DNA of 64,000 nt from Atherinomorus stipes (taxonomy: Eukaryota > Chordata > Actinopteri > Atheriniformes > Atherinidae). The notes beneath the pieces were generated by a model. It did not search any database. It saw only the letters and a program-made list of their open reading frames with translations, and was not told where the DNA came from. The stretch lies in NCBI GenBank assembly GCA_023101725.1, contig JALJCO010008621.1:1161001-1225000 (forward strand). The letters are read 5' to 3'. Below are positions 1-12,800 of this stretch, one piece after another. Position 1 is the first letter of the stretch; every line of letters starts with the position of its first letter. Made by a program: the position numbers and the translations under genes.

Positions 1-1220
1 TGCCTTCCTTCTCCGTTACCCTTGATGTCAGCCACAACCACCTTTCCTGGCTGGGTCCAAACAGCTTAAACAAGATGCCCAGACTGGAAAACCTCTGGAT
101 GGCCCACAATCAAATCAGCACACTGAGTCACGGCGTGTTTCAAAATGTCTCTGGGCTCAGGTATCTTGACCTCTCCTCCAACAAGCTGAATGTAGTGGAG
201 CAGCACTACTTCCAGGGCCTGTGGAGGCTGGAAGAGCTCCGTCTCTTCAACAATAAAATCGCACAGGTAGAAGCTGGCACACTGAGCGGACTGAGCAGCC
301 TAAAAAAGGTCTACTTCAGCTTCAACCAGATCACACACTTCCCTTTCTTCTCCATTCAAGATCACAGCCATCCATTCTTGGCCATGCTAGACCTCTCGTC
401 CAACCGTATGACACGTCTGCCATGGGAGGATGTGAAAGCTTTGCCTGGATTGGTGCAGCGGGGACTGTATCTCCACAACAACTCTCTGATTTGTGACTGC
501 TCCATGTACAGCGTGTTTTGGCACTGGAATCTAAGGGGTTACAATTCAGTCGAGGACTTCAAAGACGAGCACACGTGCAATATTTATGGGGATCCACGAG
601 CATCCATCCGATTCCTTCGACAGAACCGCTTCTTCCTCAACTGCACTGTGGAAAAATCGGTCATGCAGCCTGTGACGGTTCTCCTCTCCAATTTGTTGGT
701 TTTGGAGGGAGACAGAGTGCGTCTGGACTGCCAGACATCCCTGAGTGGTACAGATCTCTCATTTACATGGTTGTCCCCAACAAAAGGCTTTCTTACACCA
801 ACTGGTATAAATGACACACTAATTAACATGTTTTCTAATGGTACCTTGGAGATTAAAGAAATCTCTGTCAATGACTCAGGTCTGTACCTATGCACAGCTG
901 TGGACATTAAACAGGCACTGAATGCAACGCGGGAGGTGAATGTGACCGTGCTGCTGCCTGCAGCAGAGTCATTCAACACTGGCTACACAACATTGCTAGG
1001 CTGTATTGTCACTTTGACCCTCATTCTCGTGTACCTATTCCTAACTCCATGTCGCTGCAGCTACTGTAAACAGCCGGCAGCAGCCTATAACCACAGCAAC
1101 CTATCATCTGTTTTCTCCCCCTCCACAAGAGACCAACCCAAGCCTGAAAATTTTAAACATGTTGCATTCATGGAACCCATGATGAGCGAGGAAGGGACAG
1201 AATGGACAATGGACACATGA
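1..1220 (+). CDS. amigo3: AMIGO-family LRR/Ig transmembrane adhesion protein (AMIGO3-like), 5' partial
   Basis: The reading frame is open from base 3, and LRR sequence (TLDVSHNHLSWLG) precedes the methionine at 75, so that ATG is internal and the gene starts off the left edge. Visible order: several leucine-rich repeats (LENLWMAHNQI, LRYLDLSSNKL, LEELRLFNNKI, LAMLDLSSNRM), a cysteine-capped LRR C-terminus (LYLHNNSLICDCSMYSVFWH), one Ig domain with its cysteine pair (RLDCQTS and GLYLCTA) and several N-glycosylation sequons, a membrane span at about 985-1050 (TTLLGCIVTLTLILVYLF), then a short cytoplasmic tail. No intron interrupts the visible part, as in AMIGO genes. The family mediates homophilic and heterophilic adhesion in neurons. 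The FNTGYTTLLGC stretch before the span resembles AMIGO3 more than AMIGO1 or 2 from memory, and AMIGO3 is on human chromosome 3 like tasor. Family is near certain; the paralogue number is less so. Confidence 0.87.
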   Translation, partial: PSFSVTLDVSHNHLSWLGPNSLNKMPRLENLWMAHNQISTLSHGVFQNVSGLRYLDLSSNKLNVVEQHYFQGLWRLEELRLFNNKIAQVEAGTLSGLSSLKKVYFSFNQITHFPFFSIQDHSHPFLAMLDLSSNRMTRLPWEDVKALPGLVQRGLYLHNNSLICDCSMYSVFWHWNLRGYNSVEDFKDEHTCNIYGDPRASIRFLRQNRFFLNCTVEKSVMQPVTVLLSNLLVLEGDRVRLDCQTSLSGTDLSFTWLSPTKGFLTPTGINDTLINMFSNGTLEIKEISVNDSGLYLCTAVDIKQALNATREVNVTVLLPAAESFNTGYTTLLGCIVTLTLILVYLFLTPCRCSYCKQPAAAYNHSNLSSVFSPSTRDQPKPENFKHVAFMEPMMSEEGTEWTMDT

Positions 1221-1471
1221 GAGTTACTTCAAACAATTTCTTTATATGAAACTTATTTTGAAGATATGAAAATTCCTTACTCAGGAAGAAATACTTAGAT
1301 GTTCAAATGTTAATGACACCAACAAAAAAACAGAGCGCTGTGTTTTTTTTGTTTGTTTGTTTGTTTGTTTTTTATTCTCCTGACCAACTGTAGTTTAAAG
1401 GCATCCCCCATATAAAAAAGCAATTTTCTCTTTCATTTCTTTGCTTTTCTGTCTTGGGACCATGCAGTGGA

Positions 1472-1477
1472 AATAAA
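1472..1477 (+). other. Candidate poly(A) signal for the AMIGO gene
   Basis: AATAAA lies about 250 bp after the stop codon, following a short T-rich and GTTT-repeat stretch (1341-1370). It is the first canonical hexamer downstream on the plus strand. Motif only; cleavage site not determined. Confidence 0.5.
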
Positions 1478-3639
1478 AGTTTCAACTATGGTTTATCACC
1501 CTCACTATAGAGCTATTATCAGTCCTAAAAATCAGCTAATAAATTTTTTGTGTACTCACCCACAGCACTGGAGGAAATATTTCTTGTGGAATCAGAATTA
1601 ATCTGGCTCACTTTTCTAAGCGTTTAACATTAATTTTATGGCTCCCACTAAAAACAAAAATGCTGCAACTGATTGAGTGTACAAATTGCGGAAAATAACT
1701 TTGCTAAGTTGGATTTTTGAGAACTGGTGTAGAAACAGCATCAACTTGTTATGTATAAGTCTATGAAGCAATCTATCCTGGAAATGCCTCCACATTCCTA
1801 ATAAAAGATACATTTTTAAATGAAGACCTTCCATGCTGATGTTCTGGGCAATTTTGAGGGCTTTTTTTTTTCACCTCAAATATTCCTGAGCTGCAGCTAT
1901 ACCTTTCGGCAAACATTAAAAATAAATCTTATCTATCCAAACACAGAGGTACCCCCTGCAGTAATCCATCATACATATACATATCACATACTGTATAAAC
2001 CTGTTGCACTAATCTGGCAACGGAAAGCAACGGATTTCTCTCTGTGCTCTGCTTATCTGGCAAATAGTGAAGTACAGAAATCAGGAGTGTCAACAAACAA
2101 AAAGCAAACAGCAATTGGACTGCTCTTCAAAGACAGCATCTCTTTGATCAAACACAGCAGGGCACTTTGAACATCCCGCAAAAAAATACAAGCACTATAT
2201 TTGAACTGAGGTGACAAATTCTTCAAGCAGTTCTGACACAAACCCTGAGGGGGGCATTGCTTTGTCTAGCTTTGTTTTTTTTTTTGTGTGTGTGTGTTTT
2301 TTATGTAATTCATCTAAACATGCTTGAAATGACAGAATTACACACTGCAATATCAGAGATGAAAGATGCGGAAGAAAGACTTGCTTGCTCTGCCATAAAG
2401 CAGCATAAGTGTGTGGGATGAGAACATTAAGTTGATTTTATGAGAGACCAAAGAGATGGTAAGGGTGATTGGGGATGAAGGGAGATTTAAAAACTGATGA
2501 GACAAACAGGAGACTCAAAGGAAACTAATCAATTTCTTTAAGTCCATGCATGCAAGCATCTTCATGCAAACACTGCATCGAGATGGAATAGAATGAGATG
2601 TAATCCTTTATATAATGTTTCTGGGAACTTCTCTGTATATGTGAATCTCAAAAAGCAGAATGGAGAACACATACTTGATTATTTCTAAACCCTCAATTGG
2701 ATAACAGAAATTTTTAGACCAGGATGGAATAACATTATGTGCATCTTAGATGTAAATTCACACACACAAAAGTAGTGATCTGATATCACATGGGTAACTG
2801 TAAGAAACTGGAACAGCTTGATTCTTGCAGAGTCTCGTTGCTTGAGGGATTAAGCAAAAATCTCTTGAAGACTAAAGAAGCACTGTTTTTACCTCTCTAG
2901 TTTTGAGAAATTTCACATCAGTAAGCAACATTTAAATCCCTGAACAAGGATTGCATAACACGCTTCTATGTGCTTCTGTGATGCAACATCATGTATCATC
3001 AGTCCATCATCACCCATTGTTTTTGAGAGGCAAGCGCATTAGAAACATTAACTGGTGTGATGAGTAAGGGTCAGGGTTTAGCAGATTATTATGAGGACAG
3101 AAACCAGGTGCTTTGTCAAATTCAGTGTTTTTAAATCCCTTTAATCTGGTCCAGCTCTGTAACACGCACACAGCTGGGCAGGGATTTATTGTTTCTGATA
3201 TGACTTGCACACTGGTAAAACACAGAGGACATGATGTGAACATGATTTGATCAGAGGCACACAGGTGACACTGGTTATGTAAATTTACAGCTGATTTAGG
3301 GAATCAACCAGCATATCACAGTTATGAGGCATTACGTTAGTATCCTGATGGCAGCCGCTATTCTGTATCATACTGCTGAAACAGCAAGTAGTTCGGGGAT
3401 AATGGGAGGCCTTGATGGTGCATTCTGGAAAAACAATATATGAGTTAATGATCGCACTTAAACATGTGGGAGCAGTCAATCGACACATTCAGTTTATAAG
3501 TGCAACCATTTCAACATGACCTGTTTCATTCATGCTAACATTTGCACATTTATATACCACTAATTACACTATAAAATAAAAATCACATTTTCTCTCTGAG
3601 AAAGGTACAAGCCTATTTATCTGTGTGTCTGCCTTCTGC

Positions 3640-4030
3640 AAATTATCCCAAGTCGCTCTAACAAATTAGCCAGATGTAAATGAAGCACCCCTTGATGTTT
3701 GAAAAGATGCCCTTCTCCCAAGCAAAACACTCCATCAGGCTTCAATTAAGGCATGCACTCCTCTTCCCAGATTAATTGTTTCTCTAGTTCGGCTGGGCTC
3801 CCAGGGATTCAAAATCATCTTAGTCAAGAATCTAATTACTAGGAAAGAGGAGTTTTACTCTGAATAGCACAATTTGAATTGCTTTCATAAGTGGAGGGCT
3901 GCTTTGACTGTCAGCGTAAGCTATTACTGAACTGTCAAAACAGCCATCCGGCAGGAGTTGAGGCATCCAGCTGTGTCAGATGCATATGCATCTCTCAGAT
4001 TATGTGACACCCTCATATACAGGCCCACAG
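3640..4030. promoter_or_regulatory. Possible conserved non-coding regulatory block
   Basis: This stretch differs from its surroundings: no low-complexity runs, balanced composition, and a dense set of homeodomain-type cores (CAATTAAGG, GATTAATTG, CTAATTACT) plus a POU-dimer palindrome. No reading frame of note crosses it. This combination is typical of vertebrate enhancer-type conserved elements, but conservation cannot be seen in one sequence, so this is a suggestion only. Confidence 0.3.
3979..3992. promoter_or_regulatory. Perfect MORE-type POU dimer palindrome
   Basis: GATGCATATGCATC is a perfect 14-bp palindrome. Its 12-bp core, ATGCATATGCAT, equals the MORE sequence (More palindromic Oct factor Recognition Element) bound by POU-factor homodimers. 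The match is seen directly; binding and function are inference. Confidence 0.4.
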
Positions 4031-5022
4031 GAGTCTTAGTGTCACCTAAAACCCTTATTTCTTTCTAAATGGACCCCTAAATTGGAGTATGAGCTTTAGA
4101 GACACACAAGACACTCATTTCAGTGTAGTCCAAAGACTGGCTATGGTATAATGTATATCTTTTTGAAGAGCTGGGTCGACTACTTCCAAAAAAAGGCCAA
4201 AACAAATGAAGACTGCTACACCAGACAACAGGCTGTTTATCATAGCTCGGAACTGTAGGCTATGTTCTGCACTTTTAAAGCAGCATAAAACAGAGGGATG
4301 TCAGACATGTCAAACACGAATCTGGTCTCAGAGCACTGAAGGGGATGTATCATATGAGCACTATCTGCCCATGGGTCATTTTTCATTGCAAACAAACAAA
4401 TGAGTGTACGCACTGATACACCCTGATGTAAGCCAGTCAGCACATTAGGAGAAGCCTCCTGGCTCATCCTCGCTGGGGTTATGTGCTTACAAAGCTTTAG
4501 TAAGTGGAATTTAGTTGGGAATTACAGGATTTGACAAGCACAATGACTTCAAGTACTTTAAGTTTTATTCTGTGACAAATCATTCCCACTTTTTTTTTAT
4601 AACAACATCCTCTTGTCTTTGTACTCCTCAACGTTCAGCTCTTGTTTTTTCATTGGCTTTGTTGTATCCTTCCATTCTAGGACATTCTATTGTTATTACA
4701 TTTCACACTTAGCCTCTAAAGAAAGATGTTTTTAATGCTAAAATCTAATCTCTAAACCATCACATGAAAATTTTTCACATATCTAAACATGAAACAAAGG
4801 AAAAACAGGTCAATGACAATATGAGTCTGCAGGTTTTTATGCAGTAAGCATGTCTCTAAATCCCTGACACAGACAGACGGATGATGCAAAGGGTACACAG
4901 TAGTGTACACAATTTCACTCCATCCAAATGATGCTTTGTAAAATCGTGGTGCAACAGGGAGTAAGTAGGACCGGTGGGTCTGGACTGTAACACTGACCTT
5001 TGATCAAGTTGAGTTATGCTCT

Positions 5023-5100
5023 CTGTGATGGACCGGCAAACTGTCGAGGGTGTACCTCGCCTCTTGGCCACAGCTACTGGGATAGGATCCAGGCCCAGTT
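5023..5100. repeat. Fragment of a common teleost dispersed repeat
   Basis: The run containing CTGTGATGGACCGGCAAACT, GGGTGTACCTCGCCTCT and GGGATAGGATCCAGGCC closely resembles a repeat met all over teleost genomes (a segment reading roughly 'dispersed-repeat ... vaguely GGTGTACCCCGCCTCTCGCC'). I recognise it from memory and cannot assign its family. Confidence 0.55.
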
Positions 5101-5340
5101 ATGTCCTTGCAGGCATTTAAAAAAAAAACTACACTAGTACCCCCCATGGTCTTAACCACACTTAATCTCAAGTCATGAGTCATCTAGCACACTGCCCGTC
5201 TCACCTCACACCACAGCCACGAGGAGGAGGTGAGGCAGAGGATCGGTGGGAGCAGATGGGTTCCAGGATGGGGGTGAAGGTTGTCACTGACCCCCAGGCA
5301 GCTGCTAGGAGGACGGTCTCACCTACAACTCTTTAAGCAA

Positions 5341-5484
<144 letters not shown>

Positions 5485-6839
5485 CTCCCCACTGATCAGA
5501 AAAGACCAGATACCTCATTGAATGCTTTTTAATACAAAAATAAATTGTTAGTACTCATCACTTACAACTTTAAAACTGTAGTTATTCTAGAACAAGTAAC
5601 CAGGTTTCAGTCTTGTAATATCTTCTGATATCACAATAATACTCTTCTCTATGATTGAAATGTTAAAGTATTTCAGAAAGTGCCTGATAATGGGTTCAAT
5701 ACCATTTTGAAAGGAAGAACTCTACTACCATTACTATGGTATTTCAATGGTAATAATGGTACATTTTAAAAATGTAAAGGTTCTTTGTAAGTATTAAGTC
5801 TCTCAGCTGAATAGTAACATAATGAAGGTACAGTTTGTTTGCATATTGAAATTTTGTAGTCTGTTGATCCATCAACAGAATAACTATTTACCATTTTACC
5901 TGGTTGTCAAGTTTCAAGATTGTTGAACAGGTTGTAAAACAACATTTTAAGTTTAGTGACAAAGTTATTTACCATTGTTAGCGAACTAGCTGTTGAACAA
6001 AGTGTGAGCATTTAGTGCCTCAAAAAATGATATTTTGATAATCTAGAGAAAATGAATGTCATCCTTTGGAATATTTTTGTGACTATCTGTACTCAAATAC
6101 TACATGAGGACAATTTGATTTTAGATATAAAGAATCTTCATTTAACTGAAAACCTACATAAATTACTGTCTGATTTCTCCTCCATCACGGAAGATCCTTT
6201 GGACAATACACACACTTCACTTTAATCAGCCGGACTGCATTTTTAGTGAGTGTTCTAGGTTGTATCAATAATGTAGACAGGGGAGAGTACGATGCAGGGA
6301 AAAAATTCTTTACTGGTGTAGCAACAGCACAACTGCAATGATTTGTGAATAATTTGTGGATAAACATGTACCTGCTCTCCACATCAAGGGGAAATGGCAC
6401 CCTCTGGTGTTTATTTCCACCACTACTCTACTAGCTTGATGAATTTAAAGAATATATTCCCACAAGAACATGAGCCCTCCTTAATGATTGTTTCAATGGT
6501 GAAGAATCAGAAGAACTCAGTATGAAGTCTCAAAAGTTTAAATGATGCATTTTCCAACAAACGCAAACACGAAAAACAGTTCACACTGCAAATATTTAGC
6601 TGATTTCAGCTACAGTGCCCAGTGCCTTGAATAATATGCATTTTTCATGTTATATTTTATCTAAACAAATATATTAGTAGTCCTATATTATCCATCTTCC
6701 CTATACCATAAAGGGGATTGCTAGACTCCTAATTTTTAAATTTTTCTCTTATAGTGAAATGAGAAGTACACCTATTTTATGTTTTTCAAAGGTTTGCTTG
6801 ACACTGTCAAACCCACAGAACAAGCAAGATTTGAAATGT

Positions 6840-6845
6840 TTTATT
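6840..6845 (-). other. Candidate poly(A) signal for tasor
   Basis: TTTATT on the plus strand reads AATAAA on the minus strand, about 450 bp beyond the tasor stop codon. Other hexamers exist nearer the stop (for example near 7170), so the true site is uncertain. Confidence 0.35.
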
Positions 6846-7291
6846 TAATAGAATTTTGGACAACCAAATATGTAAAATAAAAAAAAGAAACCAAACAGCA
6901 AAGGTGAAATTTCATTCACTTGTTTTTTGTTTTTCTTTTCCTTAAAAAAATATCAGCCATTCCCCTTGTTCACAAACCGTTTCAAAACCGCAACAAACAG
7001 AAATAACATGGTCAATTCTGAGGAGCTGGAAGGCCATTAACATTTGTTGGCAAATATAAATATAGTGGTTTGAACAGGGTCTCAAATAACTCACATGGAA
7101 AGAGTGTACAGACAGTTTACATGACAGTAGGACACTCGGCACTGCCCATATTTTTATTAATGTAGAAAACCAGGATCTTTATTTACCGTTTTAAATCAAT
7201 GTGTTTATGACAAGGAAATATATACATTCAGACAGCTCTAAAAGTCTCTGGTTTATGTTGTTTGCATTGCCCCTTTGACCATGGTGATTGT

Positions 7292-10200
7292 CTATTCAGG
7301 AGCATAATTGTGAGAATATGTATAGTCCGTGTAGTAATTCTGTGGCCCACCCCTGCCAGCTGGGTAGCCCCAGGAGCAGGGCCCACCACCAGTCCCATCC
7401 CCAAGTTCATGTCCTCGTCCTGGTCGGGGCCAAATTCCTACTGGAGGAACTCCTCTGCCTCGGTAGCCCCCTAAAGTACCAGGACCCAAAGCACCCCGCA
7501 TTGGCCCATGGTCCATCTGTCCAGGGATGCCACCTATACTACCATATCCCACACCAACCATTGGATGTGGTGGCAGCTTAGGTCTGAGTACAGAGCCCCC
7601 CCTATTGGCCCCTACAGGAATGCCCACCACAGCGCCGAGGCTGTCAGAGCAGTTTACCTGAGTCCTGCCCCCCTGACTACCAGGAGTACTGCCTAAAAGC
7701 ATTTCCCCCGTTTTAGGGAGACCACTGGGATCTGCTGTTGTCGATGTGACCACACCCTGGCTGTTGGCAGTCTCACAAGTACTGGTCCCTGCTACGCCCC
7801 ATGCACCTTCCCCAGGTCCGCCGGGTGTCCTGTCTTGCTGCATGGGGGTTACACTAGCACTTTTAGGAACACCACCCATATAACCTGGCTGGGCTGTGTC
7901 ACTGTGGAGGGTAGTGGGGAGTGGAGAGGTCCCAGCAGCTGCTGTGTCTGAAGCATATGACTGACCCAGCATCATGAGGTGAGGTGGAGGGGGTGGTTTC
8001 ACCTCCAAGGGGAGAGAAGCCAGGTTGACTAAAGGTCCTGCTGTGGCCATGACAGGCGGATTTGGAACTGCAGAAGAAGTTGTGGTTGGGGGGCGGTACT
8101 CCGGTTCCTGGGTGCTGCTGCAGGGTGAGGCGGGATAGGCTGGTGACGCCGCGTAGCTGGAAGAGCCAGTGTAGGATGACCACGAGGCAGAGGGACACAG
8201 GAAGCTCTGGTGTGGATTTACAGGAAAACCTCCTGGTGACAAGCTGCCAATGTCTGAAGAGCCTATGCCAATCTGGTTGGTAGCTTTGAACTGAGAGATG
8301 GCTGTTTTGAGAGAGCTGCAGTCAGACAATGACGAAGTCCTCTCAGGTGTGGCCTGCTGGTCCGGTAGTGGAGGACGGAACTCCTCCATCTCCGGCGGGG
8401 GCGGAAGTGGAGGCTTTTCCTTCTCACCGGCTCGCTGTAAGCGATCCGATGCAGCTGGTTGCTCACCATCATCAGAGTCTAATGACATATCCTCCTCTTC
8501 CACACACTCATCATTTACTACTAGAAGACCATGAAAGGGCAGAGAAAGAAACATGAAAGCAGAAAGAAAGATATTGTCAACAAATAAAAAATTGAAATTA
8601 TACTTTTTGTTGGCGTTTAATGGTCCTGTTGATGTTACTCACCAGTCGAGGGTGGTGTTGGAAGCTCACTCTGATTAATGGATCCAATCAGACTATGAAA
8701 ACCGCTCATAACATCATCAATGCTTGCTATAACTATTCCATTTCTGGAATACTGCAGAAACATTTCAAATGGCCTCTCTGTTCAAAGATAAAACAAGAAA
8801 CAAGTCAGTGAGTGAAGACAGCTATAAACTACGGTAACTTTCTATTATTGTTTGTAATCACAGGACTTACTGAACTAAAAAAAAAAAAGGGGGGGGATAA
8901 AAGGAAAAGAAATCTTAATGACACAAAGTTGACTTGCAAATAGATGAAGCTCATGTTACCAGATGAAAGAAGATACCTGTGAGGAAAATAAGGTGCCGCT
9001 GTTGTGTGTGCTGAGCTTGGAGCTTGATCAAGCATTCCAGATCTGGAGCCTGACGCGACTGTGTGTCACACTCATGATATGGGAGGAACTCCACAAGGTG
9101 CTTCTTCTGATAGACCGTCAGAAGGTTCAACAGTCCCATGGCATTAGTATTTAACCTTAAAGTTTGAACACAAAATGAAAGTCCACACAATGTTAAGATG
9201 TTTTGATGATTTAAGATGTTGTAATAATTTGAATAAATCTACAGATATTCACCTCCCGAGCTCTTTAAGCTTCTTTTGGGACTTGCAGTGCACCTTCCAT
9301 TGCCAGGGGTGTTCAGGAGTGCTCTGCTCCTCCAAGAACTTCAGTAGCCCCTGCAAACGATCTGGAGAAAGCAGCAAATAGAGGCATCAGCAGTGAAAAA
9401 GGATCAAGATGTGCATCCATCAAAGTTTCTAGGGGAGCAAGTCCATAGAGGAAAACATTATTCCAAACACATCAGAAGCTCCTGCAGGTAAAAGAGTTCA
9501 CGGTCTTGCTAACGGGTGAGGGAAAAATAGAGCGGGAGATTGACAAGCCGATTAGTGTGGCATCCGCAGTGATGCGGACTCTGCATCGGTCTGTTGTAGT
9601 GAAAAAGGACCTGAGCTGGAGGGGGAAGCTCTCAATTTACCGTTCGATCTACGTCGCTACCATCACCTACAGTCATGAGCTGTGGGTAGTGACCAAAAGA
9701 CAGAGAAATGAGTGAAAGTAAGTTTGAAAAACAGAGATACAGGCCCGTACTCATGTAGCTAATGTTTTTGTATACAAAGTTGCCTGTTCTTGAGTGTGAA
9801 CCTTAAAGAAATCTTGCAATAGAAAAGAGTTTAGAAAGCTGCGTCCAGCATCAGCAGCTCCATCTTTTTCACACCTGCAAACAATCACACCTCAGCAGTT
9901 CTATCATTCTGGAGTGAAACTACAGAATTAACATTCATCTAAGTAACTTGTAGTTTACATAAAATAACTTTCGGCAAATGTAAACACTTTTTGAAAAAAA
10001 AAAAAAATCCCACAATGCCATTGATAGAATAATGAAAATGAAAAGAAAAAGTCAGAAAATCTAACATATAGCATAAATGTAACTGCAGCCATGCCATCGC
10101 TGATTTGAATTCCACGTCTGAGTTTCAGCTTTACTCACATTTCAAATAATTTGGGTCGATTGTAGCCAAAAGTCTACACTGTTTCACAATTTGTTCACGT

Positions 10201-12768
10201 TCCTGAATCAATCCAAATGCAAACCGTATAATTATGTTGCTGTTTTGACAAGAAAGCTTCCAAGAGACTAATTTCATGGTCAATTAAAGGAAAAATTTAT
10301 GACTCGTCTGAATGAGAAGGGAATACTTAGAAATCAGTCAAATTAAGGACAGATAAACTTCTCCTGTTAAAGGATCACGACTGTACCATCTGTGGATAAC
10401 ATTAGTGGTACCAGCACAAGCAGCTTCCATCCCTTTCAAGTTTGCATTTTCGCAACTATACACTGTGGCTGTTGCTCAGATTGTGAGGGTACGCTTTACT
10501 TTCTCTGATATGGCCTAGTATATTTGATATTGCTAGCACATTTGTATGGGTTACATGAAAATATTGCCAAGCAGCACTATATTTTGAGATGTCATCTGTC
10601 CAACTTGCCACTTTCCTGGTTTACAGTATCCCAAATTAATGAAGATAACTGTTTTTAAGGGTTTGACAAACCAGTATTTAGGATTTAACTGTAAATGTGT
10701 AGTCACATTCACTCACTACCGTTTCCCCCCATTTTGTCAGGATTAGAATCATCAATAGGAACATTTAATTTAATTCTGTAGCCAAGAAAGCTACAATTTT
10801 TCCTCTGGACTTAATGCAATTATGTGAAAAGTTGTAACTTTATTCATGTTAAATGAGTAGTACAAAAAGCGTCGCCTGGTTGATATACATAGAAGAGCCA
10901 ATGATCCTGAAGAAAAAGCAAAACCCACCCTGTGTGATGAGATCCGGGTTGAGGACAAACTCATCAGACACTATGAAGCCTCCCGAGACAAACAGCTCAT
11001 TGTATGTGTGGTTTTTGACATCGTCCAGAGTGTCCACCCCAGCAAAGCTTACAGATGGCAACTTCTTCAGAGACACCAGAGCCGGGATCTGTAATGTGAC
11101 AACAGGAAACAGTTTTTTACAAATGAAACCTATCCAATCATTTCTGTATTAAATTTGGCTCACAAAGTAATTGCATCATTATTTTATTTAATTCTGTATT
11201 GTACAAACTCTATAGTCACTTCAGACTTTTAGCCAAACCCCAAGGAAAGCATGTGATTGATCCCATACTCAAAAGAAATTAAAGGCTTTTAATAAATGAG
11301 TTGGTTACTGAACACGTCACTATCATGTTTAAATTAACACCTGGAAATCATCTCACTATAGCAGTCTTAGTGACATATGTCAACACTGATCCAGTTTTAA
11401 CTGGCAAAAATAAATCCACATTTGGCTGTCAGAGGTGCTGAAGGATGGTGTCATGCACCCAAATGCCAAGATCATGAGCTAAGTTTATGTTCCACTCTGA
11501 CTACTAGTAGGCCAATGTTCAACAGGTAGCCAAAATAAGAGTTCAAATTTTATTGCCATTTTACACTATAAACAGTGGCTTGTTATGGATAGGTGTTATC
11601 ATAAAAAGGTGAAGGTTTGGAAGGCATCATGGGAAAATATCCATTTTTTGGGTTAGTAGCTTATGAGTCCCACCCCATCTAATGGCAGAGCCTTCCAAAC
11701 TTTCTTCCCCCATGATAAGAACATTTTCCTCCTATGATAAGCTGCAGAACTGACTGTTTTTTCATTTTTCCTTTCTCCCTAATATCTCACTCAAATAAAC
11801 AATTGTCTGTCCATTTTTCTTTATTTTACACATCCACTGTGCACTTGGCACTAGGGCTTTGACTCCAAACTTTGTTATTTGAATAGCGAACATTAAAAAA
11901 TAAATGAAGTTCGAACTAATATTTAGATTCGAACCTGTTATGGGTATTACTTTTTATCATAGTGTTAGCATGTAAATGTTTTCAACAGGGTTAATCCGGC
12001 GCTTTCTAGACAACTTCCGGTTAAGAAAGTAAGAGCATCCAGCACTGAGCAGGTGGATATAACAGTAGTATGATGAGATAAAGCATCTTACAAGTTTCAG
12101 CGGCGTGAAGAGCCGACCTCGTCAGCTAAATAATATAATCCTACAATCAGTTTTCACGCATTTCTCTCGGATGATCAACTACGAAGATGGATTGTGAACA
12201 TCAGGTCACATCATGTCTGAACTCCACACTTTACAGTCCAGGACGTCAGAGAGCCGAGTGAAGGAGGAGGAAGGAGCTGAAACCTGGCGCTGTACTGGTT
12301 TTATTTCATTACAACAACTATTCTCTCGGTGAGAGAAGACTGTTTGGGAACGTACAGTTGGACTAGAGAAGATGGAAACTGGAGAAGCAGTCTGTGCTCA
12401 TGTCGTCGGAAAATGAGAAAGGTAAGTAGTAGCCTTGTAGCTTATTAGCAAATCCAGCTAGTGCTAATCTGAGAAAATAATATAAGTAGCAATGATTTAT
12501 CTCAAAGAACAGTACAAATAGATTTCTGTGTTAAAAATGTGAGCTTGATATTCGTTCTTATTACACGGTGTCTTAATCAGACAAACAAATCAATCTATTT
12601 GTGTCTTCTGTCTTCTGATGATGCTGCCTCCGGGCTACTGCTCTTAGCTAAACACTGTGAATAAAGTTGGTTATACAGCTTAAAATCGCTTCACCCGCTT
12701 GGTGGCAGATGTCGCTGTGTGTTTCTGATAAATCGGATGGACATCGTCCACGATGATGTGCGGCAGGT

Positions 12769-12800
<32 letters not shown>

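Noticed and set aside
9838..9890. A possible extra tasor exon (acceptor-like TTTGCAG on the minus strand, VKKMELLMLDAAF)
   Set aside because: The frame stops at once, there is no GT donor, and the flanking exons join directly in phase (LITQ to DRLQGLLKF).
11613..11703. Inverted 12-bp pair (GGTTTGGAAGGC and GCCTTCCAAACT) that might be a small MITE
   Set aside because: No target duplication and no wider terminal similarity; too short to support.
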